Positions 36,911-45,102 of a stretch of 64,000 nt of DNA are shown here, piece by piece. Position numbers and translations under genes: made by a program. Numbering within the stretch: the first letter of the stretch is position 1; each line of letters begins with the position of its first letter. The notes below the pieces were generated by a model, which was not told the DNA's origin, searched no databases, and worked only from the letters and a program-made list of their open reading frames with translations. Source of the DNA: an uncultured Clostridia bacterium (lineage in GTDB: Bacteria; Bacillota; Clostridia; Lachnospirales; CAG-274); NCBI GenBank assembly GCA_947591605.1, contig CANQDF010000006.1, forward strand, positions 23,816-87,815, in the 5' to 3' direction.

Positions 36911-36933
36911 CAAAAATATACAGGAGGTTGAAT

Positions 36934-37320
36934 ATGGTAATTTATTCAAAAGATTTTTTTGAAAAAATGTTAGAGTTTTTTCCTTCAGCCAAAAAAGATT
37001 ATGAGGAATCCATTGAGTTTAACGAAGGATTACTTGAAACCGTAGTCATGGAGGATGTTTTTGCAAAACAAACAGTAAAGCTTTTAAAAGAGAATAAAAA
37101 TAAAGAGCTTTTGAAAGAAGTTTTTTCTTATTTGGAAGATGTATGTATTTACGGAGATGAAACATTGGTAAATAATATTTCGGTAACCATATTGGAAATA
37201 CTGGGTAATGACGAAGAGATCTTATGTGCAGCGCAAAAATATATGAAACCAAAAACAAGACAAATGCAGTATGAGGCTGACATAAGTATAGGCAGGGAAC
37301 GTGAACCGATACGATATTGA
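36934..37320 (+). CDS. Small acidic helical protein, unrecognised (possibly DUF7674-like)
   Basis: The 128-residue, all-helical acidic protein (MVIYSKDFFEKMLEFFPSAK... LEDVCIYGDETLVNNISVTI... LEILGNDEEI) has no signal peptide or membrane segment. The pattern of short helices and the conserved-looking NNISVTILEIL resemble DUF7674-type small proteins, some of which occur as immunity-like proteins, but this is a weak impression. The ATG at 36934 follows AGGAGG directly; the open extension to 36904 has no site. Its immediate upstream DNA is R2 copy B. More AT-rich than the housekeeping genes, suggesting an accessory gene. Confidence 0.6.
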   Translation: MVIYSKDFFEKMLEFFPSAKKDYEESIEFNEGLLETVVMEDVFAKQTVKLLKENKNKELLKEVFSYLEDVCIYGDETLVNNISVTILEILGNDEEILCAAQKYMKPKTRQMQYEADISIGREREPIRY

Positions 37321-37472
37321 CTTAAAATGCAATGATGCCATATAAAACATAAGGGAGAAGTTATAAAATATAGATAGTGAGTTATGTTATAAGTTGATCA
37401 GTTCGGTATATTTATGCAAAGTGGATAAACAATGTTTTTAGATAATTTTGGACCGGTTTGGAGGTTTTATTT

Positions 37473-37556
37473 ATGGAAAAAACAAGATACGAAATGCCCT
37501 AAATTTAAAAATTAAGAGAGATGGTGATAGGATATTTAAAAGAAAACTATGTTAAA
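37473..37556 (+). CDS. Possible 27-residue basic small protein or leader peptide
   Basis: A strong site GGAGG (37460-37464) lies 8 nt before ATG 37473. The frame encodes MEKTRYEMPLNLKIKRDG and nine more residues ending RKLC, a very basic peptide. The TAA stop (37554-37556) is followed one base later by a perfect stem-loop (37558-37604). Good ribosome binding and the following hairpin argue for translation, but it could be a degraded gene fragment. Confidence 0.35.
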
Positions 37557-37557
37557 G

Positions 37558-37604
37558 ACGGGACTGATGTCAGCGCAATTTAATTTGCCTGCATAGTCCC
37601 GTCC
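37558..37604 (+). terminator. Large stem-loop after the small ORF
   Basis: GACGGGACT pairs with AGTCCCGTC and an inner GCGCAA/TTGC pairing extends the stem. Only CTATTAT follows, so the T-tract is weak. Confidence 0.55.
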
Positions 37605-37623
37605 TATTATGGTATCCGTTGTG

Positions 37624-37672
37624 AAAAACCTGCAGTCCGAACCCCCGAAGTTATGGGTGTATAAGCGCAGGT
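37624..37672 (-). terminator. Terminator of the leftward unknown gene
   Basis: Read leftward, ACCTGC...CCC...GGG...GCAGGT is followed by TTTTT. It lies 15 bp beyond the stop codon of the 37688-38365 gene. Confidence 0.65.
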
Positions 37673-37687
37673 GTGTTTTAATGTATA

Positions 37688-38365
37688 TCAAAGCTTGTAG
37701 CAATGCTCAAGGCTTTCCTCATTGACGCAATGCATTGCATCCCTGCCTATGATATCTGCTTTACAGCCTATGGCATAACCTATCTCGTTTTTTTCAATAC
37801 GGCATTCGGTATCTATTTGGTCAAGTATGTTATGCACGGCTATTTTAACGCTTTCCGCATTTTGTATGGCGGATTTAAGCTGAGTCTTATCCTCTACCTC
37901 AATTATAATGTAGAACCTGTCGTCGTTTATATCATATGTATACCAATAATGATAAAACCTGAGCTTTAGCAGCTCTTTGATAAGGCGTACCATACATTCG
38001 CCCTTGTATTCCATAGAGTAATCATAGAGGAGTATCCATGTTTCGCCTACCAGAATGCTGTGCGCAAAAAGCAGTGCGGCAATATCATCAACAAGAGAGC
38101 CCTTTTTTATAACATTGCCCATTATACCGCCCAGATCGTTGTAAAAGGTGCGGTTTATTTTAAACCACTCGTCCGTGTTTTCGGTATAGACCGCAACGTT
38201 GAGCCTGCCGTTGTAATCAAAGGAAAAATCAATATAATGTATGTCTATTTCATATTTATTTTTAACCAGCTTTATAATATCATTTTCAATACCGGTATTG
38301 CGTATTTCGTTAAGTATTTCTTCGCTGTTATCCGTATTGGAAAAAGAGTTGTCTGCTTCTGTCAT
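37688..38365 (-). CDS. Unrecognised cytoplasmic protein
   Basis: The protein has about 225 residues, is acidic, and has no signal peptide or membrane helix. Alternating strands and helices (YEIDIHYIDFSFDYNGRLNV, WFKINRTFYNDLGG, DRFYIIIEVEDKTQLKSAI) are visible but I cannot assign a family. The ATG at 38365 is favoured because GAGGGGA lies 5 nt upstream; the open frame reaches 38386. A consensus promoter and an intrinsic terminator both lie upstream within 150 bp, which points to attenuation control. Confidence 0.6.
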   Translation of the reverse strand: MTEADNSFSNTDNSEEILNEIRNTGIENDIIKLVKNKYEIDIHYIDFSFDYNGRLNVAVYTENTDEWFKINRTFYNDLGGIMGNVIKKGSLVDDIAALLFAHSILVGETWILLYDYSMEYKGECMVRLIKELLKLRFYHYWYTYDINDDRFYIIIEVEDKTQLKSAIQNAESVKIAVHNILDQIDTECRIEKNEIGYAIGCKADIIGRDAMHCVNEESLEHCYKL

Positions 38366-38390
38366 AAAAATCCCCTCATCATACATGAAT

Positions 38391-38415
38391 AAAAAAGCCC
38401 CTCGGTTATGGGCTT
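38391..38415 (-). terminator. Leader terminator (candidate attenuator)
   Basis: On the leftward strand AAGCCC-ATAACCGAG-GGGCTT is followed by TTTT. It sits between the promoter (38484-38512) and the start of the unknown gene, 26 bp before the chosen ATG. No gene reads into it from the right. Confidence 0.65.
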
Positions 38416-38483
38416 AATATTCATAATATGGCTGACATATTTACATTATACTATGTACCTGCTAAGCACAGTTACCTATATTC

Positions 38484-38512
38484 ATAATAACGAAATTCGG
38501 ACGAAATGTCAA
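38484..38512 (-). promoter_or_regulatory. Promoter of the leftward unknown gene
   Basis: Leftward TTGACA (38507-38512) and TATTAT (38484-38489) are separated by 17 bp. The leader to 38365 is about 110 nt. Confidence 0.75.
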
Positions 38513-38617
38513 TATTTTTAGGCTTGTTCACAATTTTTTTACATCTTTCTTTCCGTATTGACTTTGCTCAGCGGTTGGTTTATATTAAGATAAACAGAAA
38601 GTATGGGAGGTTTTGGT

Positions 38618-39103
38618 ATGGGCATAAGCATCAGACCTTATAAAAACGAAGATATAGCAGCTATGGTGTCAATATGGAATGAGGTAGTAAACGACGGTAT
38701 GGCGTTCCCTCAGACAGATACGCTTACAATAAGCGGCGGAAGAGATTTTTTCTCCTCGCAGACGCTTACAGCGGTTGCGGAAAGGGACGGCGTGATACTT
38801 GGCCTTTACATACTCCATCCAAACAATATAGGCAGATGCGCTCACATTTCAAATGCTTCATTTGCGGTGGCGTCATATGCAAGGGGAGAGGGCATAGGCG
38901 AGGAGCTTGTCAGACATTGCCTTGCCAACGCCGGCGGTTACGGCTTTAAAATTTTACAGTTTAATGCCGTGGTAAAATCAAATACAGGTGCGATCAGGCT
39001 TTATGAAAAGCTTGGCTTTGAGCGCCTCGGAGTTATACCCGAGGGATTCTGCAATAAAAACGGTGTATATGAGGATATTGTACTGTTTTATCACAGGGTG
39101 TGA
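38618..39103 (+). CDS. GNAT-family N-acetyltransferase
   Basis: The 161-residue protein has the GNAT fold: N-terminal SIRPYKNEDIAAMVSIWNEV, the acetyl-CoA-binding segment VASYARGEGIGEELVRHCLA, and the C-terminal NTGAIRLYEKLGFERLGVIP, which is common in enzymes acting on small amines or amino acids. The acceptor is unknown. ATG 38618 is preceded by GGGAGG; the open frame begins at 38603 before that site. The promoter appears to lie in the divergent region with the leftward unknown gene. Confidence 0.9.
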   Translation: MGISIRPYKNEDIAAMVSIWNEVVNDGMAFPQTDTLTISGGRDFFSSQTLTAVAERDGVILGLYILHPNNIGRCAHISNASFAVASYARGEGIGEELVRHCLANAGGYGFKILQFNAVVKSNTGAIRLYEKLGFERLGVIPEGFCNKNGVYEDIVLFYHRV

Positions 39104-39109
39104 TAAGAA

Positions 39110-39206
39110 GCCGACGGCTATGAGTGCGCAGAGGTGGGACAAACCTGGCTACCCTTGTTCGTTCCTTGGCGCAAGCGGAGTACCGATATAATATACTTGA
39201 GTTGAA
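39110..39206 (+). repeat. Dispersed element R2, copy C
   Basis: The left hairpin is missing, but GGCTATGAGTGCGCAG is followed by an inserted arm (GGGACAAACC...TTGTTCGTTCC) and then GCGCAAGCGGAGTACCGATA. The inserted arm corresponds to the one in copy E and is absent from copies A and B. Confidence 0.6.
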
Positions 39207-39235
39207 ACGAGAAAATAACAACAATGTTAATTAAA

Positions 39236-39315
39236 TGTGGATAAGCATACGGCTTAAACAGCCTTATGAGCATATTTTTGTGGATAATGTGGATAAATTT
39301 TATAAGTTGTTCACA
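39236..39315. promoter_or_regulatory. DnaA-box cluster 2
   Basis: Three exact reverse-orientation boxes TGTGGATAA lie at 39236-39244, 39279-39287 and 39288-39296 (the last two abut), plus TTGTTCACA at 39307-39315. The cluster overlaps the leader of the radical SAM gene. An isolated TTGTTCACA also occurs at 38524-38532. Confidence 0.65.
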
Positions 39316-39332
39316 AAAAAGGCGGTGGTTAC

Positions 39333-40274
39333 ATGGATTTTTCGCCGATTCACCCTTTTTACAGTGCCAATGATTTTTTTAGGGAAAAGGTCGGCGCCAA
39401 GCTTGTAAAGCTTGCTGTTGACGGCGGTTTTACCTGCCCCAACAGGGACGGTACCCTGTCATATGAGGGCTGCGCATTTTGCAGCGGATCGGGCTCCGGA
39501 GATTTTGCGGGCAGCAGAAATGACAGCATTAAATGCCAAATAAATAAAATGAAGGAGAAAATGGCGCCGAAATGGGGCACTGATAACAAATATATGGCAT
39601 ATTTTCAGGCGTTTACAAATACCTATGCGCCTGTTGAAACTCTGCGCAGCATTTTTTGGTCTGCCGTTGAGTGCGAGGGCGTGTGTGCCGTTTCTGTGGC
39701 AACACGCCCCGATTGTATTGACGATAAGGTGTGCGCTTTGCTTGCCGAGCTGTCAAAAAAAGTATATGTGTGTGTTGAACTGGGGCTGCAGACAAGCAAT
39801 GACAAGACGGCGGAGCTTATGAACAGATGCTACGCAACGGAAGTATACCGTGATGCCGTAAAAATGCTTAAAAGCTTTAATTTGGATGTAATTACACATA
39901 TTATACTGGGTTTGCCGGGGGAAAGCCGCAGTGATATGCTCTCGAGCATCGATTATGCGGTAAAATGCGGTACAGACGGGTTAAAGCTTCAGCTTTTGCA
40001 TATATTAAGGGGCACAAAATTGGAGGAAATGTACAGGCATAAACCCTTTGACATATTCGGTATGCAGGAATATGTCGATTTTATTGTATATATAATAGAG
40101 CGTCTGCCGCAAAATATAAGCATACACCGCATAACGGGCGACGGCAGCAAACAGCTGCTGGTGGAACCAAAGTGGAGCTTGGATAAGAGAAGGGTGTTAA
40201 ATGCCGTAAGCCGTAAATTTATTGAAGATAATACATGGCAGGGTAAAAATATAGCCAATTTTAACAAAAAATAA
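39333..40274 (+). CDS. Radical SAM protein, YhcC/TIGR01212 family
   Basis: The 313-residue protein has the YhcC-type N-terminus AVDGGFTCPNRDGTLSYEGC followed by AFCSGSGSGDF, whose cysteines (C, then CxxC) bind a [4Fe-4S] cluster for S-adenosylmethionine cleavage. Later blocks are YFQAFTNTYAP, VATRPDCIDD, ELGLQTSND and HIILGLPGE, the standard radical-SAM barrel order. Family members are conserved and suspected of tRNA or small-molecule modification, but the substrate is unknown. The ATG follows AAGGCGGTGG. Its leader holds DnaA-box cluster 2 and R2 copy C. Confidence 0.9.
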   Translation: MDFSPIHPFYSANDFFREKVGAKLVKLAVDGGFTCPNRDGTLSYEGCAFCSGSGSGDFAGSRNDSIKCQINKMKEKMAPKWGTDNKYMAYFQAFTNTYAPVETLRSIFWSAVECEGVCAVSVATRPDCIDDKVCALLAELSKKVYVCVELGLQTSNDKTAELMNRCYATEVYRDAVKMLKSFNLDVITHIILGLPGESRSDMLSSIDYAVKCGTDGLKLQLLHILRGTKLEEMYRHKPFDIFGMQEYVDFIVYIIERLPQNISIHRITGDGSKQLLVEPKWSLDKRRVLNAVSRKFIEDNTWQGKNIANFNKK

Positions 40275-40300
40275 TATTAAAATATGGACATTATAATATG

Positions 40301-40329
40301 TTGCACTTATTGCAAAAATAAAGTATAAT
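40301..40329 (+). promoter_or_regulatory. Promoter of the DUF4364 gene
   Basis: TTGCAC (40301-40306) and TATAAT (40324-40329) are separated by 17 bp. The leader is about 110 nt. Confidence 0.7.
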
Positions 40330-40446
40330 AAATGTATTGATTTGCATTGTTGTAAATACTTGGGTCGATAGGGCTGTATCGAGTAAGCTTAAGCGTTTTA
40401 TTGACCGGGTAATTTATTAAACATGTGCGTTAGGGGGAGGCTTATT

Positions 40447-41064
40447 ATGCCCGGCAGGATGGATAAACTGGCAGTAAATAAGTTAATTATAATGTATCTG
40501 CTTTATCAGATGGATATGCCGCTGTCCACTGCTCAGCTGGTGGATTTTGCAGCGGAAGGGGAGTATATGGATTACTTTTCATGTCAGCAGTATATTGCTC
40601 AGCTCTTGGAAAGCCGTATGCTGGATATGAACCTTACCGAGGGCGGCAGCAGGATGTACAGCATAACCGAGGACGGAGAGGAAGTACTCAGGCTTTTTTC
40701 AAAGCAGATACCCTATTCCGTAAGGAGCGCTGTATGTGATTATGTACGCAAAAATAAAAAACGTATCAAGAGAGAGTTTGAGGTAGTTGCCAATTATTTT
40801 TATAACGGCAGAAACGACTATATCGTAAAATGCGGCGTATATGAGGACGAAACTGCTTTGATGGAAATAAATATATCGGTAGTTTCGAAGGAAACAGCCA
40901 AACAGATCAAGAAAAACTGGAAGGAAAACGTGACGGCTTTGTACGGCAAGATACTTTCCGCAATGATAGACGAAAAAAGCGGTGAGGATATGGAAAAGGA
41001 GCTTGAACAAAGCTTTGAAAACAGCCATGTGAGCACCGCATATTGCGATGTTGATGAGGAATAA
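40447..41064 (+). CDS. DUF4364 family protein (winged-helix-like)
   Basis: The 205-residue protein begins with a winged-helix-type region (NKLIIMYLLYQMDMPLSTAQ, then YFSCQQYIAQLLESRMLDMN and MYSITEDGEEVLRLF) followed by a mixed domain (EFEVVANYFYNGRNDYIVKC). It matches the DUF4364 family of Clostridia, considered possible transcription regulators. ATG 40447 follows GGGGGAGG. It is a single-gene unit with its own promoter and terminator and is convergent with the AbrB-type gene. Confidence 0.85.
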   Translation: MPGRMDKLAVNKLIIMYLLYQMDMPLSTAQLVDFAAEGEYMDYFSCQQYIAQLLESRMLDMNLTEGGSRMYSITEDGEEVLRLFSKQIPYSVRSAVCDYVRKNKKRIKREFEVVANYFYNGRNDYIVKCGVYEDETALMEINISVVSKETAKQIKKNWKENVTALYGKILSAMIDEKSGEDMEKELEQSFENSHVSTAYCDVDEE

Positions 41065-41066
41065 TA

Positions 41067-41112
41067 AAAACTCCTTACCTTCGATAGATCATTACGGAGT
41101 TTAAGGAGTTTT
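41067..41112. terminator. Bidirectional terminator between DUF4364 and AbrB-like genes
   Basis: AAAACTCCTTA pairs with TAAGGAGTTTT; A/T flanks serve both directions. Confidence 0.85.
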
Positions 41113-41116
41113 GCTT

Positions 41117-41398
41117 TTAACTGTGCGGTTTATCCGCAGTCACCTTCAAGCCTGCAATGCGAGCCAGCTCTTTTATGGTGTTTACGGATATTTTTTTACC
41201 TTTATATTCTATGAGGTTTTCCATATCTCCGGTAAATATATCGGCAGGGACATATTTTTTAAGTACAATTGCATCCTCGTCGGTATATATTTCAAATGCG
41301 TCGCCGGGATCCATTCCAAGATTTTTGCGCAGTCCCATTGGTATAACTATTCTGCCCATATCGTCAATTTTTCTGACCATGCCCATTGACTTAAGCAT
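41117..41398 (-). CDS. AbrB/SpoVT-type transition-state regulator
   Basis: The 93-residue protein has an N-terminal swapped-hairpin DNA-binding domain: MGMVRKIDDMGRIVIPMGLR, then KNLGMDPGDAFEIYTDEDAI, diagnostic for AbrB. The C-terminal ~45 residues are probably for multimerisation. Such proteins repress or activate transition-state and sporulation genes. The start at ATG 41398 follows GGAGG; the frame extends to a TTG at 41413 that overlaps that site. Confidence 0.92.
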   Translation of the reverse strand: MLKSMGMVRKIDDMGRIVIPMGLRKNLGMDPGDAFEIYTDEDAIVLKKYVPADIFTGDMENLIEYKGKKISVNTIKELARIAGLKVTADKPHS

Positions 41399-41562
41399 AT
41401 GTTCAACCTCCAATACAATTAAATTTATGGTATAATTTTAACATTAATGGGGAAAATTGTCAATTTCAAAATGTCGTAAATACCGAAAATTTTAAGAAAA
41501 ATGGTTGTTTTTCACTAAAAATTTGTCATTTTTTACCATTTTGTAGATCAAAAGGTGCTGTT

Positions 41563-42300
41563 ATGGATAAAACAATATCAAGGCGATATAATCTTATTGA
41601 TTTTATAAGAGGTATAGCTGTTATAAATATGATGCTTTATCATTTTTTATGGGATCTAAATTATGCCTTTAAGGCTGTAAGGCTTGAATGGTACAGAGGC
41701 ATATACGGTTTTATATGGCAGCAATGTATATGCTGGGTTTTTATACTGATTTCCGGTTATTGTATAAATTTTAGCAGGCACTATGTAAAAAGGGCGCTTA
41801 CCGTACTTGCCTGCGGTATGCTTATAAGTATTGCAACAGTGGTTTTTACACCGGAAAGCCGAATTACGTTTGGCATACTTACATTTATGGGCACGGCTAT
41901 GCTTTTGGTTGGTATCTTAAAAAAATATTTAAGCAAGCTGCCGCCTGCGGCGGGTTTTTTGTCAAGTATTTTTATGTTTTTGGTATGCTATGATATTCCC
42001 AAAGGTAAATTGGGCTTTTCCGTATTTGCAATAAAGCTTCCGCAATCGCTTTATACAAGCCTTGCAGGAACATTTTTCGGTTTTATGAGGAATGATTTTT
42101 ATTCAAGCGATTATTATCCCTTTTTGCCGTGGATATTTTTATTTATTGCAGGCTTTTACTTATTTGAGTTAAGCGGAGGGGTAACACCGGAAAAATACGA
42201 TCTGTTTTTTGCCCCCATAAACCTTGCAGGCAGATATACGCTGCTTGTTTATATGCTGCATCAGCCTGTTATATATGGCATACTGATGCTTTTTATGTGA
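41563..42300 (+). CDS. DUF1624-family membrane protein (acyltransferase-like)
   Basis: The 245-residue protein has about six to seven membrane helices. The N-terminal RRYNLIDFIRGIAVINMMLYHFLWDL contains the Asp/Arg-Gly and His motif of DUF1624/heparan-alpha-glucosaminide N-acetyltransferase-like proteins. The C-terminal GRYTLLVYMLHQPVIY is also typical. Related proteins acetylate sugars across membranes, but activity here is not shown. It is a single-gene unit between an AbrB-like regulator and mscL; AAAGGTG precedes the ATG. Confidence 0.85.
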   Translation: MDKTISRRYNLIDFIRGIAVINMMLYHFLWDLNYAFKAVRLEWYRGIYGFIWQQCICWVFILISGYCINFSRHYVKRALTVLACGMLISIATVVFTPESRITFGILTFMGTAMLLVGILKKYLSKLPPAAGFLSSIFMFLVCYDIPKGKLGFSVFAIKLPQSLYTSLAGTFFGFMRNDFYSSDYYPFLPWIFLFIAGFYLFELSGGVTPEKYDLFFAPINLAGRYTLLVYMLHQPVIYGILMLFM

Positions 42301-42423
42301 TTTTGCAAAGGCTGTTTGCGGATTATGCTTTTACTGTGATATGTATTTGCAGGCAGTACCGTATTTTGCCTGGTTAAAGGACAAAGAAGAACAATGTTTT
42401 TGAAAACAATATACCTATTAAAA

Positions 42424-42454
42424 ATACCGCCGATCCATAACGGAAAGGCGGTAT
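42424..42454 (-). terminator. Terminator of the mscL / cell-shape cluster
   Basis: ATACCGCC pairs with GGCGGTAT and on the leftward strand is followed by TTTTT. It is 20 bp past the mscL stop codon. Confidence 0.85.
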
Positions 42455-42474
42455 TGCTTTAAACAGTATAAATT

Positions 42475-42891
42475 TTATTTTTCAAGTTGTGATGTACAGT
42501 GAGGGCAGCGTGTAGCATCAATATGTATCTCACTGAAGCAGTAAGGGCAAACCTTTGTTGTAGGTGCCTCCTCAACAGCCTCTGGTGCTTTTTTGAGCGA
42601 TGCAGCCGTATTTATAGCCTTAATTATAAAGAATATAACTATACCGTTTATAAGGAAGGTGATTATAGCGTTTATAAGCGAGCCGTATGCTATTTTTGCA
42701 TTTAAAATGTTAAGCGTAAGGCTGCTGAAATCAATGTCCTTAAGGAAGATACTGAGCAGCGGATTTATTATATCATTAACAAGCGAATTTACAATAGCCT
42801 GAAATGCACCGCCTATGATAACGCCGACAGCGAGGTCAATTACATTGCCTCTCATGATAAATTCCTTAAATTCCTTAACAATTTGTTTCAT
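42475..42891 (-). CDS. mscL: Large-conductance mechanosensitive channel with C-terminal zinc ribbon
   Basis: The 138-residue protein has the MscL core: KEFIMRGNVIDLAVGVIIGG (first membrane helix), the periplasmic-side loop and the second helix LINAIITFLINGIVIFFIIK. Instead of the usual short helical tail, the C-terminus carries CPYCFSEIHIDATRCPHC, two CxxC knuckles expected to bind zinc. MscL releases solutes on sudden osmotic downshift. AGGAGG precedes the ATG. It lies 18 bp after the DUF1294 gene at the end of the leftward cluster. Confidence 0.95.
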   Translation of the reverse strand: MKQIVKEFKEFIMRGNVIDLAVGVIIGGAFQAIVNSLVNDIINPLLSIFLKDIDFSSLTLNILNAKIAYGSLINAIITFLINGIVIFFIIKAINTAASLKKAPEAVEEAPTTKVCPYCFSEIHIDATRCPHCTSQLEK

Positions 42892-42909
42892 TAAAAATAT
42901 CCTCCTTGG

Positions 42910-43230
42910 TTATTTAAAATATAAAATAAAAATAATTGACAAATGAGCTATGGCGGATAATATGAACACTGCATGAAAATACCATTTTTTGGTTTTGTGC
43001 CTGAACAGGTACATACCTATGATACCGCCCAAAAAGCCTCCGAGAGCAGAGAGCAAAAGCAAGGTTTTTTCGCTTATGCGCCATTTGCCCTTAATTGCCT
43101 TTGCTTTATCGATGTACATAAGGCAAAGCAATATTACAGAGGAAACGGCAAGCCAGATGAGCCAAAGCTCCTTTAAGGAGAAAAGCCCCGTTATAATTAT
43201 GTCGTTTGTTGCCTGCGGAAGCATGGTCAT
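42910..43230 (-). CDS. DUF1294 family membrane protein
   Basis: The 106-residue protein has three to four membrane helices and the family block [31 protein letters not shown] followed by [17 protein letters not shown]1294 proteins are small, of unknown function. Its ATG overlaps the mgsA stop codon (ATGA), so it is translationally coupled to methylglyoxal synthase. Confidence 0.88.
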   Translation of the reverse strand: MTMLPQATNDIIITGLFSLKELWLIWLAVSSVILLCLMYIDKAKAIKGKWRISEKTLLLLSALGGFLGGIIGMYLFRHKTKKWYFHAVFILSAIAHLSIIFILYFK

Positions 43231-43622
43231 TTTATGATATTGCGCCAGTCAAGGTCGCCTCTGTCAAGCGCAAGCAGCAGAGCCTCTGCCGTTGCAAGGT
43301 TGCTTGCAAGCGGAATGTTGTGTATATCGCACAGCCTGAGCACCGAGTTTATATCCGGCTCATAGTTTTTTGATGTAACCGGATCCCTTAAAAAGATAAC
43401 AAGGTCTATATCGTTGTTGGCTATCTGGGAGCCGAGCTGCTGTTCTCCGCCGAGATGCCCCGCAAGGTATTTGTGTACCGTAAGGTTTGAGGTTTCCTCA
43501 ATAAGCTGACCGGTGGTGCCGGTTGCGTATATCTCGTGCTTGACCAGTATATGCCTGTATGCAATGCACAGGTTTTCCATAAGTATTTTTTTGTTGTCGT
43601 GTGCGACCAATGCAATGTTCAA
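43227..43622 (-). CDS. mgsA: Methylglyoxal synthase
   Basis: The 131-residue enzyme converts dihydroxyacetone phosphate to methylglyoxal and phosphate. It keeps the family blocks [37 protein letters not shown] (catalytic Asp follows in [13 protein letters not shown]) and [12 protein letters not shown]. The start is TTG at 43622, which gives the normal N-terminus MNIALVAHD and has GGGGTGA just upstream. A GTG at 43631 lies before that site and would overlap rodA. The gene follows rodA with a 5-bp gap. Confidence 0.95.
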   Translation of the reverse strand: MNIALVAHDNKKILMENLCIAYRHILVKHEIYATGTTGQLIEETSNLTVHKYLAGHLGGEQQLGSQIANNDIDLVIFLRDPVTSKNYEPDINSVLRLCDIHNIPLASNLATAEALLLALDRGDLDWRNIIK

Positions 43623-43627
43623 AAAAA

Positions 43628-44758
43628 TCACCCCTCAAAAATAGACTTGGTTTTTATCATTCCCACATTTAATACAAGACCGATGGATATCATATTTATC
43701 CACATGGAGCTGCCGCCGTAGCTTAAAAACGGAAACGGCATACCCGTGTTTGGCAAAAGACCTGTTGCGACACCCACGTTTACAAAGGTCTGAAATGCCA
43801 GCATACCCGCAACCCCGGAGGCAATAAGCTTGCCTAAGTTATCGGTTGCCCTGCCGGCTATAAGCAGACAGCGCAAAATTATGAGCAACATGACCGCAAG
43901 CACGGATATGCAACCCAAAAAACCGAACTCCTCACCTATAACGGAAAATATAAAATCGTTATGTGATTCGGGCAGATAGCTGAGCTGATTTATGGTACCC
44001 TGATATAACCCCTTACCTCTCAGTTCTCCCGACCCGATTGCCCAGATAGAATTTTTTGTCTGATAATAATCGGGGCTTGACAGATCGGGATTTATGGCAG
44101 TTGTCAGACGCCTTATGTGGTAAGGCTCCAAAAACATGCCAAGCAGCTTGTGCTCCTGCGTGTGCAGGTCTATAATTACCGCAGCCGCAACAGGCAGCAC
44201 AATTATTACTGCTATAAGAATGTACTTATAGCTTATTTTGCCGTTAAAGAGCATTGTTATCATTATTGCCAGCGTCACAAGGCTGGCAGAAAGCGATGGC
44301 TGCTCCTTAATAAGCAAAAACGGTATTATTGTGGAAATAAAAATAACAAACAATATACCTATATTATTAATCTTTTCTCGGTATTTGTCAATAAATTTTG
44401 ATAAATAAATAATCATAAATATTTTTGAAAATTCCGAAGGCTGTATGCCGAATATCCAGCGCCGTGTGCCTGTACCGTGGTCATCGCCCAAAAACAGCAC
44501 CAGCACAAGCAAAATAAGGTTTAAAATGTAAATTACAACATAAAATTTGCTTATCATGCGGTAGTCAATAAATGCGGCAAGCAGCATAAGCACAATACCT
44601 GTTGCAAACCATATCATCTGGCTGCGGAATTCCCCCTCGGGGCCGTTTATGTTTATGCGTGTTGCGCTGCCTATTATTACAATACCAAAAATAATTATGG
44701 CAAAAACAAGCAATAAAAGCAAAAAATCAAATGTCTGAAGCTGTTTTTTTGAAATCAA
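43628..44758 (-). CDS. rodA: Rod-shape peptidoglycan glycosyltransferase RodA (SEDS family)
   Basis: The ~376-residue protein has ten predicted membrane helices and SEDS motifs: [23 protein letters not shown] (catalytic-loop region) and the C-terminal [20 protein letters not shown] proteins polymerise glycan strands together with a class B PBP, here pbp2 in the same cluster. It starts at one of three consecutive TTG codons (44764, 44761, 44758); spacing from AGAGG favours the second or third. Position between minE and mgsA supports RodA over FtsW or SpoVE. Confidence 0.92.
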   Translation of the reverse strand: MISKKQLQTFDFLLLLLVFAIIIFGIVIIGSATRININGPEGEFRSQMIWFATGIVLMLLAAFIDYRMISKFYVVIYILNLILLVLVLFLGDDHGTGTRRWIFGIQPSEFSKIFMIIYLSKFIDKYREKINNIGILFVIFISTIIPFLLIKEQPSLSASLVTLAIMITMLFNGKISYKYILIAVIIVLPVAAAVIIDLHTQEHKLLGMFLEPYHIRRLTTAINPDLSSPDYYQTKNSIWAIGSGELRGKGLYQGTINQLSYLPESHNDFIFSVIGEEFGFLGCISVLAVMLLIILRCLLIAGRATDNLGKLIASGVAGMLAFQTFVNVGVATGLLPNTGMPFPFLSYGGSSMWINMISIGLVLNVGMIKTKSIFEG

Positions 44759-44803
44759 CAACAAAACCTCTCTTTAACAATGCGTATGTGTGCCGTGCGG
44801 CAG

Positions 44804-45088
44804 TCAAGCCTTGTTGCCCTTATGTATACTTTTTATGGGTATATTTGCATAGAGCATAGGTACATTAACGCCCTTTTCCTCCGACATGGTTTCGGTTATA
44901 TTTATATCCAATCCGTCTTCGTCTATTTCCATATAATTTGATATTACCCTTATAATATCGGTTTTAAGCATTTCAAGCACCTGGGTGGAACAATTTACCC
45001 TGTCATGCACCAGCACAAGCTTGAGCCTGTCCTTGGCAACATCCTTGGACGAACTTTTTCTGTTAAAAACTCCCCAAAAATCAAACAT
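44804..45088 (-). CDS. minE: Cell-division topological specificity factor MinE
   Basis: The 94-residue protein has the MinE N-terminal anti-MinCD region (DVAKDRLKLVLVHDRVNC) and the topological specificity domain (MLKTDIIRVISNYMEIDEDG, then LDINITETMSE). It drives MinD off the membrane. It lies 14 bp after minD. MinE is present in many Clostridia but absent from Bacillus, which uses DivIVA/MinJ. Confidence 0.95.
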   Translation of the reverse strand: MFDFWGVFNRKSSSKDVAKDRLKLVLVHDRVNCSTQVLEMLKTDIIRVISNYMEIDEDGLDINITETMSEEKGVNVPMLYANIPIKSIHKGNKA

Positions 45089-45102
45089 AATATCACATCC
45101 TT

